Below, in pieces: positions 1-8,850 of a stretch of 64,000 nt of DNA (its first letter is position 1; every line of letters starts with the position of its first letter). This DNA is from Topomyia yanbarensis (lineage: Eukaryota > Arthropoda > Insecta > Diptera > Culicidae), in contig NC_080671.1 in assembly GCF_030247195.1 (NCBI RefSeq), positions 187,405,725 to 187,469,724 on the forward strand, written 5' to 3'. The notes below the pieces were generated by a model that saw nothing but the letters and a program-made list of their open reading frames with translations, was not told where the DNA came from and made no database searches. The position numbers and the translations under genes are program-made.

Positions 1-440
1 CATCAGCCATTGTTCTAAAGTTTCGATGGAATGAAAACCAGCGAACTGGACATCTTTTCAGTTGAAACTTAAACTATAAATGTGGGTAAATGCTTTTTCG
101 TTATCTGGGGACATCTCATTAGGAGCCTGAGCCGACCATTTCTCTTCGAAGCAGTAATGCCCGGTTTTATTTGCCATTTTTATTATTCCTGTGATGGTAC
201 CCAAAAGGGATTGGATAAAAAAAAATTCGCTCGAATAAAACGGGATGCAATTCGCAGTAATGGAATTGAAAGCGCAAAAAAACTATGCAAAAATCGTGAA
301 TTTCCCCCCGATGTGTCGTGAATGTTTTAAAATATATAATAATCCACGAGTCGCTTCTTGAAATTGCGATGAAGGTTCCAATAGTACACCAGGACAATTT
401 TAATGAATAATTCATGAATTAATTTTAATCCAGGGTTTCC
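1..440. other. Unassigned AT-rich sequence
   Basis: No conserved coding segment, terminal inverted repeat or copy of any other repeat in this window was seen here. Short open frames exist on both strands but have no recognisable motif. Confidence 0.5.
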
Positions 441-770
441 TCACCGAAAAAGCTCGTTGAAGACAAGTGCTACAGTACACTTAAGGGCTCTATTATCCAC
501 AGTGTTATTCATAGGTAACATACACCCAAAATCCAACGGGTAAGTTTCTATTACTTTTGGGTAAGATTCTGTTGTTTTTTTGATAACAGACCACGCAATT
601 GCGCATCGCTGTATTAAACCCATCTTACCGCAAAGGTTATAAACCCGAGCAAACGATAATCCCAAAATACCCCCATGCTCATGGTCCAGATTCACCCCAA
701 TTATATAGTTTTCTTTGGCGAGCTCGAGCATTCGTTGGACAGGCAACGTTTTGGCAATAATGGCAATCAT
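441..770 (-). CDS. Unrecognised coding-like fragment, 109 aa
   Basis: A minus-strand frame of 109 codons with ordinary amino-acid composition, including a stretch rich in Cys, Met and Tyr (for example CGKMGLIQRCAIAW). I do not recognise the family. It has no signal peptide, no membrane segment and no known motif. It could be an old mobile-element fragment, a diverged exon or chance. Its composition looks less random than most short frames here, which is the only reason to list it. Confidence 0.2.
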   Translation of the reverse strand: MIAIIAKTLPVQRMLELAKENYIIGVNLDHEHGGILGLSFARVYNLCGKMGLIQRCAIAWSVIKKTTESYPKVIETYPLDFGCMLPMNNTVDNRALKCTVALVFNELFR

Positions 771-1097
771 AATATGCTTGCCAAAATATTTTTCAAGTTA
801 AATCTATTACGACGAAGGTACTTTTTTTCGACGTTTCTAAAATCTGGGGGTACGATATGTTAAACAAAACGATGTACAATCCTAGAAAATCAGCAGTTCT
901 TTTATTATAAAAGTATGAATTACTGTGGATATTTTAAAAATTAATAACGCAAATAATAAATAGTATTTATTGACATAATTCAGGTAGGAAAATAATGAAG
1001 TGGCAAATGATGCGACAAATCACGAAACTGCTGAAGGAAATGTTGAAAAAAAGTGTATTTTTTAACACTTACACTTGGTTTTGTACTTGCGAATGAC

Positions 1098-1310
1098 TTA
1101 TTCTGTGTCCCCGTCATCGCCAGAGTGTGGAATAGAAGTTGTGCACTCTGGCTCACGTGGTTTGTTAATTGCGGGACGACCATGTTTGCGCGTCGTAGCA
1201 GTTTTTTTGAATTCTTTTTTCTTCTTTTTTCGATCAATTTTCGTTATTTTCCATCTGTTTCTATCATTTTGCTGTCTCTCCTTTTTCTTTTTTGCAGCGG
1301 CAAATTTTTT
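1098..1310 (-). CDS. Lysine-rich fragment with an AT-hook-like core
   Basis: Read on the minus strand, a stop-to-stop frame of 70 residues. It begins with a Lys/Arg-rich stretch (KKKKERQQNDRNRWK), continues through DRKKKKKEFKKTATT and RKHGRPAINKP, and ends TSIPHSGDDGDTE followed by TAA. The Arg-x-x-Gly-Arg-Pro core with flanking basic residues resembles an AT-hook, a minor-groove DNA-binding motif. There is no start codon in the frame, so it would have to be a 3' exon or a truncated copy. The preceding bases are not pyrimidine-rich, so a splice acceptor is not obvious. This is seen in sequence only; chance cannot be excluded. Confidence 0.25.
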   Translation of the reverse strand, partial: KKFAAAKKKKERQQNDRNRWKITKIDRKKKKKEFKKTATTRKHGRPAINKPREPECTTSIPHSGDDGDTE

Positions 1311-2704
1311 CTAGTGTCCGCGTTTTTTTAGCTGTAGCTGCTTGCTCAGTTCGTAAAGACTCCAGCACCACTATATCAGTGAGAAGTACAGCTTTACGTC
1401 GCTATCAACCTCAATTCGATGGTGGAGTGGAGCTTTGAGAAATGGCTGAGTCTTCAATTTAAATAAAGTGCTAGACATTACATTAATATAAGTGACCCCC
1501 AAACGGCTGACCAATCGTGCACCCAAGCGTATGTTCATGTTGATGCCCGTTTTCAGAGCAAAAGATATAGAAACGTGTTCAACATTATTTTTTTACGTAA
1601 AAAACTCCCTTGACATTTTTTTTACATTGATTAAATGTACTGTACTGAGGATGAAAGACAATGTATTTTCGCAGAACAACTCGCGAAAAAATTAAACGAC
1701 GCCGATCCACGGTAACAGCCGAAATGACAGTCGTTATCGATGTTCTCCACCGTGTATCTAATTCACGCAACATGAGCGACCTCTGCAGTGATATAGCAAA
1801 GATAATGTCCTATACCTATTGTACTCCCATACCTATTTGACCCCATTTTACTCTACCTATGTGTCAAGTTCGGCTCTGTTCGTATGTAGGATAATTCGGT
1901 CGATTTTTATGATAGTATTAATATCGAGTTAAACCAACCATAATTCTGGCCTATTTCTGCCCGAATTCAGGCTTGGCAGAAACCAGCCGGAATAACGGAT
2001 TTTTTTACTGGGAAGGATAATTTTTTTTAAATCGATTCCCGACTCCGAGCCCCGACAAACCACAGATACGGACGGACCAGTCCAATTCACTGATCTGAAC
2101 CAAATCCCGGATCCGGAACAGATCACGGATCTAGCCCACCCCCTTTCCCCCTTATCAGGTCCGGAACCCGAACCAGCACAGCACCGGACTTCGTACTTAG
2201 ATCCAGATAAGTGTCTGCATTCGGACACTCGATTCGGATACGTGGATCCAAACCATAGGTTTTGATTTCCTTATATGACGGGAAGGAATGTGCATGTTTT
2301 GTGCGGTCGCTACCTTGCTGTTGACGACCGGGATAGAAAAGAAATTTCAATTTACCACTGACCGAAACCCCACCACTATTCCGAGTCGGTTTTTTTTTTC
2401 TGGCTGTGCTTTAGAGCCGATCTTCAAATACGAGATGTGCAGAGAAAATCGATGACCACCTTTATCCACATTATGTGTGCTTTGCTTGATGCGCAATACA
2501 ATGACAAGCGAAATGCTACACACCTCTAGACAATCCGACGCGGTAATATTTATTTCATAGGAATTGATGCGGTTGCGGTTACTAATCGTATAATGTTACA
2601 TGTTATCGCCCATCTGACTTGAAATTTGATTTGAATACTGCAATGGAGTTTTTTTCGATAAATGAATTTATAAGTTGTTCTGGGCCAATTAGAGCTTGAG
2701 CTTG
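1311..2704. other. Unassigned sequence with a GC-richer patch
   Basis: No gene or second copy in the window. About 2040-2330 is GC-richer, with recurring GGATCC/GGACC-like words and two overlapping minus-strand frames of low-complexity composition. It could be a diverged repeat; no boundary is visible. Confidence 0.4.
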
Positions 2705-2990
2705 TGCGACCACCCCTGGCTGCTACTCAGTTATCGATCTGGACTAGCTGAAGTTGCACAGGGAATCGGTAGATAATTATGCTTGGGAGTAGCGAAACAT
2801 CTTTCAAGTGCAACTCCTGGTAATCCTAAAGTGTTTATTGATCAATACCGGTGCCGGCCAGGCCCGAACGTAGATCGCGGAAGGAAAGGGAAGGAATTGT
2901 TAGTCCGATACTTGCTTTTGCTAGAGGCCGCATATACTACTGCGCACTCCACAAGTATCACGGGAGAAGGATATTTGTTAGTGAGTATAG
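2705..2990 (+). repeat. Dispersed repeat D1, copy a
   Basis: About 285 bp that recurs in the opposite orientation at 44757-45071. Both copies share the run from GACCACCCCTGGCTGCTACT through CACAAGTATCACGGGAG to GTGAGTATAGAAG. No coding potential is shared in a fixed frame. It abuts a SINE in reverse orientation. Likely a short interspersed or truncated element of the host genome. Confidence 0.75.
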
Positions 2991-3008
2991 AAGTTGGATT
3001 CTACTTCT

Positions 3009-3222
3009 TCTTTACCGACGCCAGATAGGTGACTCCACTATCTGGACGAGATATCGATCCATCAAGTCATGGACCGAGGACCAACGGCTTTACTTCCCTT
3101 CCGAAAGAAGACGTGACCACAGATTGTTTCACCTCAGAAAAATCTCAACGACCTCGGCTGGAATTGAACCCAGGACAACTGGAATGAGTGGCGGTCACGC
3201 TTACCACCAGAACTAAGGCCCA
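3009..3222 (-). mobile_element. tRNA-derived SINE S1, copy a
   Basis: On the minus strand the copy opens with a tRNA-like head. A box-A-like GGTAAGCGTGACC is followed by a box-B-like GGGTTCAATTCC about 40 bases on. A body follows containing CTTTCGGAAGGGAAGTAAAG and ATAGTGGAGTCACCTATCTG. The same body lies in plus orientation at 34685-34905. Internal pol III promoter boxes and two dispersed copies make a tRNA-derived SINE the best reading. Such families are known from mosquitoes (Feilai, Twin); the exact family name was not verified. Confidence 0.75.
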
Positions 3223-3223
3223 T

Positions 3224-3751
3224 CGAAAAATACTAGGCAATTATGAAGCAGGCACCCACGAAAGCATCCCAAGGTTCAAATCGGAAGAAGATATGAAGGC
3301 AAAGTGGGTTTCCTTACAGAAGAAGCTACAGCCTGATGTTGTACAGAACCTAATAAGTGGAGTTAAGCGTAAGGTGCTAGCGTACGGTTATTCTATTGAA
3401 GTTGCTGATTTCTTTCGCGGAGTGTTTAGAAGCGACCCTTCGGAAGAGTATTTCGAAACATTAGCATCGCACAACATAAATTTCCCCCGTCCCGGTGTAA
3501 GTCAAGCTGACGTCTTGAAGGCTCTGACTGCTGCTGATTCATCGAAAGGGCACGACCCCGATCATCTCTCGTCCCAATATATAAAAAGCCCACGTGCTGT
3601 CTTTTCTAGTGTGCATCATTTTCAATCGCTCTCTCGCGGAAGGCATTGTTCCTAATCGCATGGTTCCCATCCATAAGGCTGGAAATATTCACAACGTCGA
3701 AAATTACAAAGGTATCTCATTATTAAACTGTCTCTCCAAAGTTCTCGAAAA
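3224..3751 (+). pseudogene. Jockey-like LINE ORF2 relic, part 1 (start of reverse transcriptase)
   Basis: Translates to the region just before and into a non-LTR reverse transcriptase. It contains ADFFRGVFRSDPSEEYFE, then VLKALTAADSSKGHDPDHL (the 'KGxGPD' region), then after a frameshift near 3590-3600 FNRSLAEGI, VPIHKAGNIHNVENYKGISL and NCLSKVLEKLV. The last part is the conserved N-Y-x-x-I-S-L-L block. Several residues that usually precede VPIHK are missing. The frame breaks at 3751-3759, exactly where a hAT-like element has inserted, and resumes at 6600. Known family behaviour: this protein copies element RNA into DNA at a nicked target. This copy is dead. Confidence 0.8.
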
Positions 3752-3759
3752 GCTGGTGT
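3752..3759 (+). repeat. Target-site duplication, left copy (GCTGGTGT)
   Basis: Eight bases, GCTGGTGT, directly before the left terminus CAGAGCTT at 3760. The same eight bases follow the right terminus at 6600-6607. They fall in the codons for the Leu-Val of KVLEKLV, and removing one copy with the insert rejoins the Jockey-like coding region. Confidence 0.85.
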
Positions 3760-6599
3760 CAGAGCTTGGAAAACGAATCAGCTGAAAAAGAACGAACACT
3801 CTTCATTCGTTCTTAGCTTCACGAACATACACCCTATTGAACCATTCACCACTGAGCTGCGGAGTTGACGGCTTTGGTTCACCACCACCGAGGCTGGTGA
3901 ATCATTGCTGTTCTATAGTGTAGGTATATGAGCATAGCGTAATAGTACCCGTTGCTCATTCTCTCTCCCATTCGAAGAGATATCAACTGCTATGCATCAT
4001 TCGTTCTTCATAGCAAGCTGTACATAGGCACCCAGATTCTCTTTGCTAGCTGGGTGCGAATGTAGGTACGAAAAATGATGCCGCCCAGCTGCCCCGGAGA
4101 ACAGCGCTCATAACGAGAATGTGTTTGTTGTCTTTTATTATTTTTATTCGAGATAGGTACCTACATGTTCTGTGCGCTTTTCATATGCAATATTTTTTAG
4201 TTTTGTCTTCAACCTATTGAATCTGTCGAATTGTGAAAATACAAATAGGGTTAAGGGAATATGGGGAGACTTTACCAAGCACGAAATTCAACAATTATTA
4301 ATAACGTGTTCCATTTGGTACTTAATTTTTTTATATTTTTATATTTGTTTCGATCCCATCAGCTAATTTTTCATCTTCTTCATTTCGTTTTTCATCTTGC
4401 TCCCTTACGCTTATATTTGAAACTTTAAACGCGATTATCACGATATTTGCGGTGACTACGAGTGCCGAAAGAGTTTGCAACGGATTTCAAAACTTTATTT
4501 TTGCTTGTTCGTAATTTAACTGCCGTGTCCTTGAACGATTCCATTTTTTCGTCAAAATTTTCATATTAATGTTATGGATTTGTTAATAATTTTTTTCAGG
4601 TGAAAATGGTGTTTTTTTTGGAAAAATCGTTCCCGTTTCCAAAAAGAAGAGAAATTTTTTTCAATCAATCGTTCAAGGACACCACAGATAGATACACTAA
4701 TAATTTTTATGGCTGATTTTGTGACACGTGAACCTGCAATGTAATCAGTACAGTTAATCCAAAAAAGCAATGCATTAAAAAAAATCAAAGCTCATGAAAT
4801 ACAATCGTTTTATATTTTTAACTAGTACTAAGAACCTCAACAATATGGGAAGAAAAGATAACAGCATGTCATATGCCATTGGTTTTTGTTCTGATATTTT
4901 AAAATTCTCTTGGTCAAGCTCCCCAAGCCTTGGTCAAGGCTCCCGCGTGGGTAGACATGACCAGAAAAAACGATCACAGAAAAACTTTTGTAACTTTTGA
5001 AAAAGTAAATTATCAATTCTGAAAAAAATCATTAATACGCAGAATACTTTTGCATATTACATTTCAACGAGTTTTGGAAGACATCCAATTATTAAACCAA
5101 AAACAATTTGTCTTATGGAATACAATATATTTTTAAATATTCATAAGCCAGTCGTTGTTCAAGTTCAACTCAGGGGTTTTTTTAGTATTACACAGAACTA
5201 GAAAAATCGTAAAAATTTACGTGTTCTGCTGCTGACATATACGAGCATCAAAAATGTTTTAGATTTAATTTTAATTTCACATGACTATGAATTTCGTAAA
5301 TCATGTTTGATTTAAATGTCAATGAATGCAATTTGTTAAATTGTATCAAGTTTTTATTAACTAGTTGACTAATTTTGAATGATAGGATAGTAATGTTGAT
5401 GGAATAGGAAAAAAATATAGTGTGATTTTTTTCCATTTAAACAATATTTGAAAACATTTTTGGTTGCCTGGTTACAATAAAAATCTCGGCTAACTTAGAA
5501 TAAAGGCATTAAAGTCAACTGTCAAGATTCATTTGGAGGATATTCCGAATAAAACTTTATTCGCCAAGCTCGGAATAATTGCAGCGAACTAATCTGTTCA
5601 GATCACTAAAGCATTAAAGCGGGATACTAATTTCTTCCCAAAGATTAAAAGGCATGTGTAATTTTGCTATTCCTGCTCAACTTTAGACGAAGCTCGAAGT
5701 ATTTTTTTGATTATTAAATATTCCACAATATGCCGTACATTTTAAACACTCCGTTAGAAGACATCCAATTTAATCAGGAGTCATAAATCTTGCTCATCGA
5801 ATTTGTGGTTAATATTATATTTGTTAACATTTCACCTGTCTGTACAACATTTAGGAAAAGAATGTAGTACATCATAGTTTGAAACATATATTGTCCTTGT
5901 TAAATGCGAATAACTTATAACCAAGTTTATAACCACTTCGTTTTGGTTCACGATTATAAAATTCCAAATATTCGTAAGCTAGAGATACAATGTTAGAAAA
6001 AATGAACCTATATGTGTTGGGCTGAATCGTCTGAGGAACCAACATCCAAAAAACTGATAAATGCATATCGATGTTTGATTATCCACGATTTCCCTAAATT
6101 TATAATGCATCGTGAACACAAGTTCAATTTTTCCCCTCAAACCTCAGCAGAATCCAATAAGCGGTACCTGTTGCCTAATGTCCGCTCCACAAGCCATATG
6201 TTCTTAACTGACGTAGCGAAAGACGCTGAAAACCGCTAATATGGCCAGAAGAATTTTATATTCAGATTCAGCATTACACAATGAATCTGAATGGTTCAAC
6301 AGCTTGTATGTTCCTGAACCAATTTCACTAAATAATCAACCAAGCAACGAGGAACCACTATTCAAGAGAGAAGAGAATACTGATATCCTCTCTCTCAATG
6401 ATACTCACAACTGTTCATCATTATAATGATACGTGCTTATGCAAGCGTGTGTGGATATATTCGTTCCTGTTTCTGTTTCCTCGTGTTGTTGCTTCGGTAT
6501 CCATAGCGGCAATTCATTCGGTTGGGGTGAAGGCAAGCGTTTTACTGAGCTGTATTGTGGTTCGTTCGGATTGAATTTGAATGAATGGTGAAAGCTCTG
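3760..6599. mobile_element. hAT-like DNA transposon insertion, non-autonomous or decayed
   Basis: Terminal inverted repeats CAGAGCTT at 3760 and AAGCTCTG ending at 6599, flanked by the perfect 8-bp duplication GCTGGTGT. CAGAG-type ends plus an 8-bp duplication fit the hAT superfamily; P elements also make 8-bp duplications but have longer, different ends. The outer 300 bp on both sides carry recurring CATTCGTTC/GAACGAA words, a common hAT subterminal arrangement. No transposase domain is recognisable inside. Short frames at 6012-6239 and 6241-6426 are adjacent, in different phase and unassigned. The words GAAGACATCCAATT occur at about 5076 and 5757, hinting at further internal repeats. Confidence 0.8.
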
Positions 6600-6607
6600 G
6601 CTGGTGT
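6600..6607 (+). repeat. Target-site duplication, right copy (GCTGGTGT)
   Basis: Matches 3752-3759 exactly and is followed at once by the resumed LINE reading frame (LVYNVTYAAASHIISEYQHG). Confidence 0.85.
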
Positions 6608-7139
6608 ACAACGTCACGTATGCAGCTGCATCCCACATTATCTCGGAGTATCAACACGGGTTTGTCACGAAACGATCGACAACTTCTAACCTGACAGATT
6701 ACACTTCTAAGTTGTTTCCCGCCGTCGACAAGCGTCATCAGCTGAACTCAATTTATATTGTACTGCAAAGTACTGCACAACATCGCAATCCTGAAATTAA
6801 AGCGTTTGGAATTTCCCACCTGGCTGACTAACTGGCTGCAGTCGTATCTTTCCGATCGCTCGGCATTCGTGAGTATAAAAAACACGCGCTCAAACACATT
6901 CCGAACACCCAAAGGTGTCCCGCAAGGCAGTCATCTGGGCTCGCTTATTTTTGTTTTGTTTATTAACGATATCAGTAATCGGATCGAGTCTGGGAAATTG
7001 CTACGATACGCGTACGATCTCACAATCTTCCGAACTATCGCTTCGGCACTTGAGGCCGCAATGCTTCAAGAAGATTCTGCACTATTCAAGAATGGTGCAC
7101 GCTTAACGGAATGGAAGTCAACGTTAATAAATGTTTTTT
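6608..7139 (+). pseudogene. Jockey-like LINE ORF2 relic, part 2 (reverse transcriptase core)
   Basis: Continues part 1. It contains SHIISEYQHGFVTKRSTTSN, then after a frameshift near 6780 LKRLEFPTWLTNWLQSYLSD, KGVPQGSHLGSLIFVLFIND (the GVPQG box) and KLLRYAYDLTIF. The catalytic YADD box reads YAYD at 7007-7018, so one of the two metal-binding Asp residues is lost. After a second frameshift near 7092 the reading is EWCTLNGMEVNVNKC up to about 7137, the usual downstream block. At that point the sequence switches to an unrelated RNase H-bearing LINE. Inactive by frameshift, insertion and active-site change. Confidence 0.85.
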
Positions 7140-7320
7140 GGAACAGTAACCATGTTGATCTTGCTACCAGTCAAACGCGATTGTTGTCACAAATGGTTAC
7201 ATGGGGTGAAGATATTCTTGCTCCCAGCGATATTACCATCATATGTAGTTCTCCTTACAGTACATTCCATGTGAAGATTCCCTCACGAGAAGAGTGGTTG
7301 TCTGGCTATATGGAAAGACA

Positions 7321-7704
7321 ACAACAAACGCAAGCGGTCTGTTACACTGACGGTTCTCTGATGGAGGGACGTGCTGGTGCTGGTGTCTACTGTCGTGAAA
7401 TGAGATTGGAACAATCTCACTCACTAGGTAGATACTGTACTGTATTCCAAGCAGAAATCTGCGATTATGTGCGGAGTACAATCGCCCCTTCAACTGAGTT
7501 TGTCCGGCAGAGTTATAAACTTCTGCTCCGATAGTCAGGCTGCAATCAAGGCCCTTAGCTCAGACAAATCACGGTCCAAGCTGGCGATCGCGCGCCGAAC
7601 CCAAATTTAAGAACTAAGCATTGTCAACACTATCTACCTTGTCTGGGTGCCCGGAGATTCCGGTATTACTGGAAATGAATGGGTTGACGAATTGGCCAGG
7701 GCAG
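7321..7704 (+). pseudogene. RNase H domain of the inserted LINE
   Basis: RNase H type I signature: YTDGSLMEGRAGAGVY at about 7340-7390, TVFQAEI at about 7438, then after a frameshift SDSQAAIKAL at about 7527, and GNEWVDELARAGS at about 7670. All four acidic residues of the Asp-Glu-Asp-Asp site are still encoded, though in different frames. The usual His of the 'PGHSG' motif is Asp here (VPGDSGI). Normal role: removal of element RNA from the RNA-DNA hybrid during reverse transcription. This copy is broken. Confidence 0.8.
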
Positions 7705-7756
7705 GTTCAGCGATTGACTTTGTTGGTCCTGAGCCCGCCCAGCTAATTTCGACAAG

Positions 7757-8150
7757 TTGGATAAGGGAAAAAAGTCCTGGGCTTCGTCCGAGCACCACAA
7801 TTATTGGAGAAATCTACAAACGTGTCGCCAAACAAAGGCGTTTCTAGAACAGCCGTGCCCAGTGATTTCGAAAACTCTCCTAGATTTTTCGAAGCTCCAC
7901 TGCGGCAGGGCTTTAACCGGCCACTGCAAACTCAATTATCACATGGCAACTATTCAGCGCTCAGAGTCTTTTTCATGTGATCTTTGTGAATCCGACTACG
8001 GAACCTCATATCATCTGATATGCAACTTCCAGCACTAGCGCAATTGCGATTTCGAGTTTTCGGCCGTCCTTATATTGACGACACAATGTTTGGACGACTG
8101 AAACTCAGAGACATACTAAAGTTTCTTATCCAATGTGGTAAAGAGTTTGA
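7757..8150 (+). pseudogene. C-terminal Cys/His tail of the inserted LINE ORF2
   Basis: Frames give KAFLEQPCPVISKTLLD, ALTGHCKLNYHMATIQRSES, then CDLCESDYGTSYHLIC, a C-x2-C-x8-H-x3-C knuckle near 7975-8025. After a one-base break it continues LPALAQLRFRVFGRPYIDDT and LKLRDILKFLIQCGKEF. This arrangement after RNase H is typical of I/R1-type ORF2 C-termini. Confidence 0.75.
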
Positions 8151-8355
8151 GGCTTATTCGCAGGCAAGTTGAACTACTTGTGAGATTAATTTACCTGCTG
8201 TTTGTTTTTGTTTTTATGCTGTTACTTTTCCAACCTTTCCAATTCTACTTCCTTACACCTCCTTCTCCTTTCCTTCCGAACACATACGGCAAGACACAGA
8301 TCCCCGACTACATCCGGGGAACATGCCATTTAAGCCAATATTTTCTGATTCCTAA

Positions 8356-8794
8356 TGCTGTGCAAGTGTGGGCACCATACCATGCCGTTCAGAGTAACCT
8401 ACTAGACCGTATACAAAGATGTTTTGTGCTATTCACCCTCAGGAAACTTCCATGGTATGATCCAGTTGTATTGCCTCCCTATGCCGATAGATGTATGCAA
8501 CTCGGTCTGCAGACTCTGGCGACTCGCCGTATCTTCCTGCAAAGAGTTTTTGTTTTCGACTTGCTGTCAGCTAATATCAACAGTCCCGCTCTTCTCTCGG
8601 ACGTTAATTTGTATGCGCCTCCTCGTGTTCTTCGTAACCCCACTCTGTTGTGGATCCCTAGACAACGTACTTCATATGGACAAAATAATCCACTGGAAAG
8701 ATGTTGCCGCAGATTTAACGAAGCTTCAGTTTTTGATTTTAACATTTCCAAGCATAGATATAAGTTATTAATAAGAAATGTAGAAATGTTTTAA
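8356..8794 (+). pseudogene. Jockey-like LINE ORF2 relic, part 3 (C-terminus)
   Basis: In one open frame: QVWAPYHAVQSNLLDRIQRC, FTLRKLPWYDPVVLPPYADR, RRIFLQRVFVFDLL, then VNLYAPPRVLRNPTLLWIPR, TSYGQNNPLERCCRRFNEAS and FDFNISKHRYKLLIRN before a stop at 8792-8794. This is the standard C-terminal domain after the reverse transcriptase in insect Jockey-like elements. A related, more decayed copy lies at 57100-57480. About 60 bp after the stop the AT-rich tail (AATAAATGTGTGAATGAAAG) looks like the element's 3' end. The about 150 residues normally between parts 2 and 3 are missing. Confidence 0.8.
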
Positions 8795-8850
8795 AAGGTG
8801 TATGTACGGTGTAATACCGAAGATAAGATATAAATAAATGTGTGAATGAA

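Larger units (their letters stand above)
7140..8355 (+). mobile_element. 5'-truncated RNase H-bearing LINE inserted in the Jockey-like relic
   Basis: The 3' end of an ORF2 from an I/R1-type non-LTR element. In order: WGEDILAPSDITIICSS, PSREEWLSGYMERQQQTQ, an RNase H domain, the tail segment WASSEHHNYWRNLQTCRQTK, a Cys/His knuckle, and LPALAQLRFRVFGRPY to about 8150, then an untranslated tail. Its 5' part is missing, as expected of 5'-truncated LINE insertion. The right boundary is uncertain (about 8290-8360), because the Jockey-like reading is only secure again from YHAVQ near 8380. Jockey-type elements usually lack RNase H, which supports two different elements rather than one. Confidence 0.7.

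Noticed and set aside
2040..2330. Long terminal repeat or satellite in the GC-richer patch
   Set aside because: No second copy, no TG..CA ends and no clear period.
3760..6599. P-element assignment for the 8-bp-duplication insertion
   Set aside because: Ends are short CAGAGCTT rather than the long P-type ends, and no P transposase or THAP-like motif was seen; hAT-like fits better.
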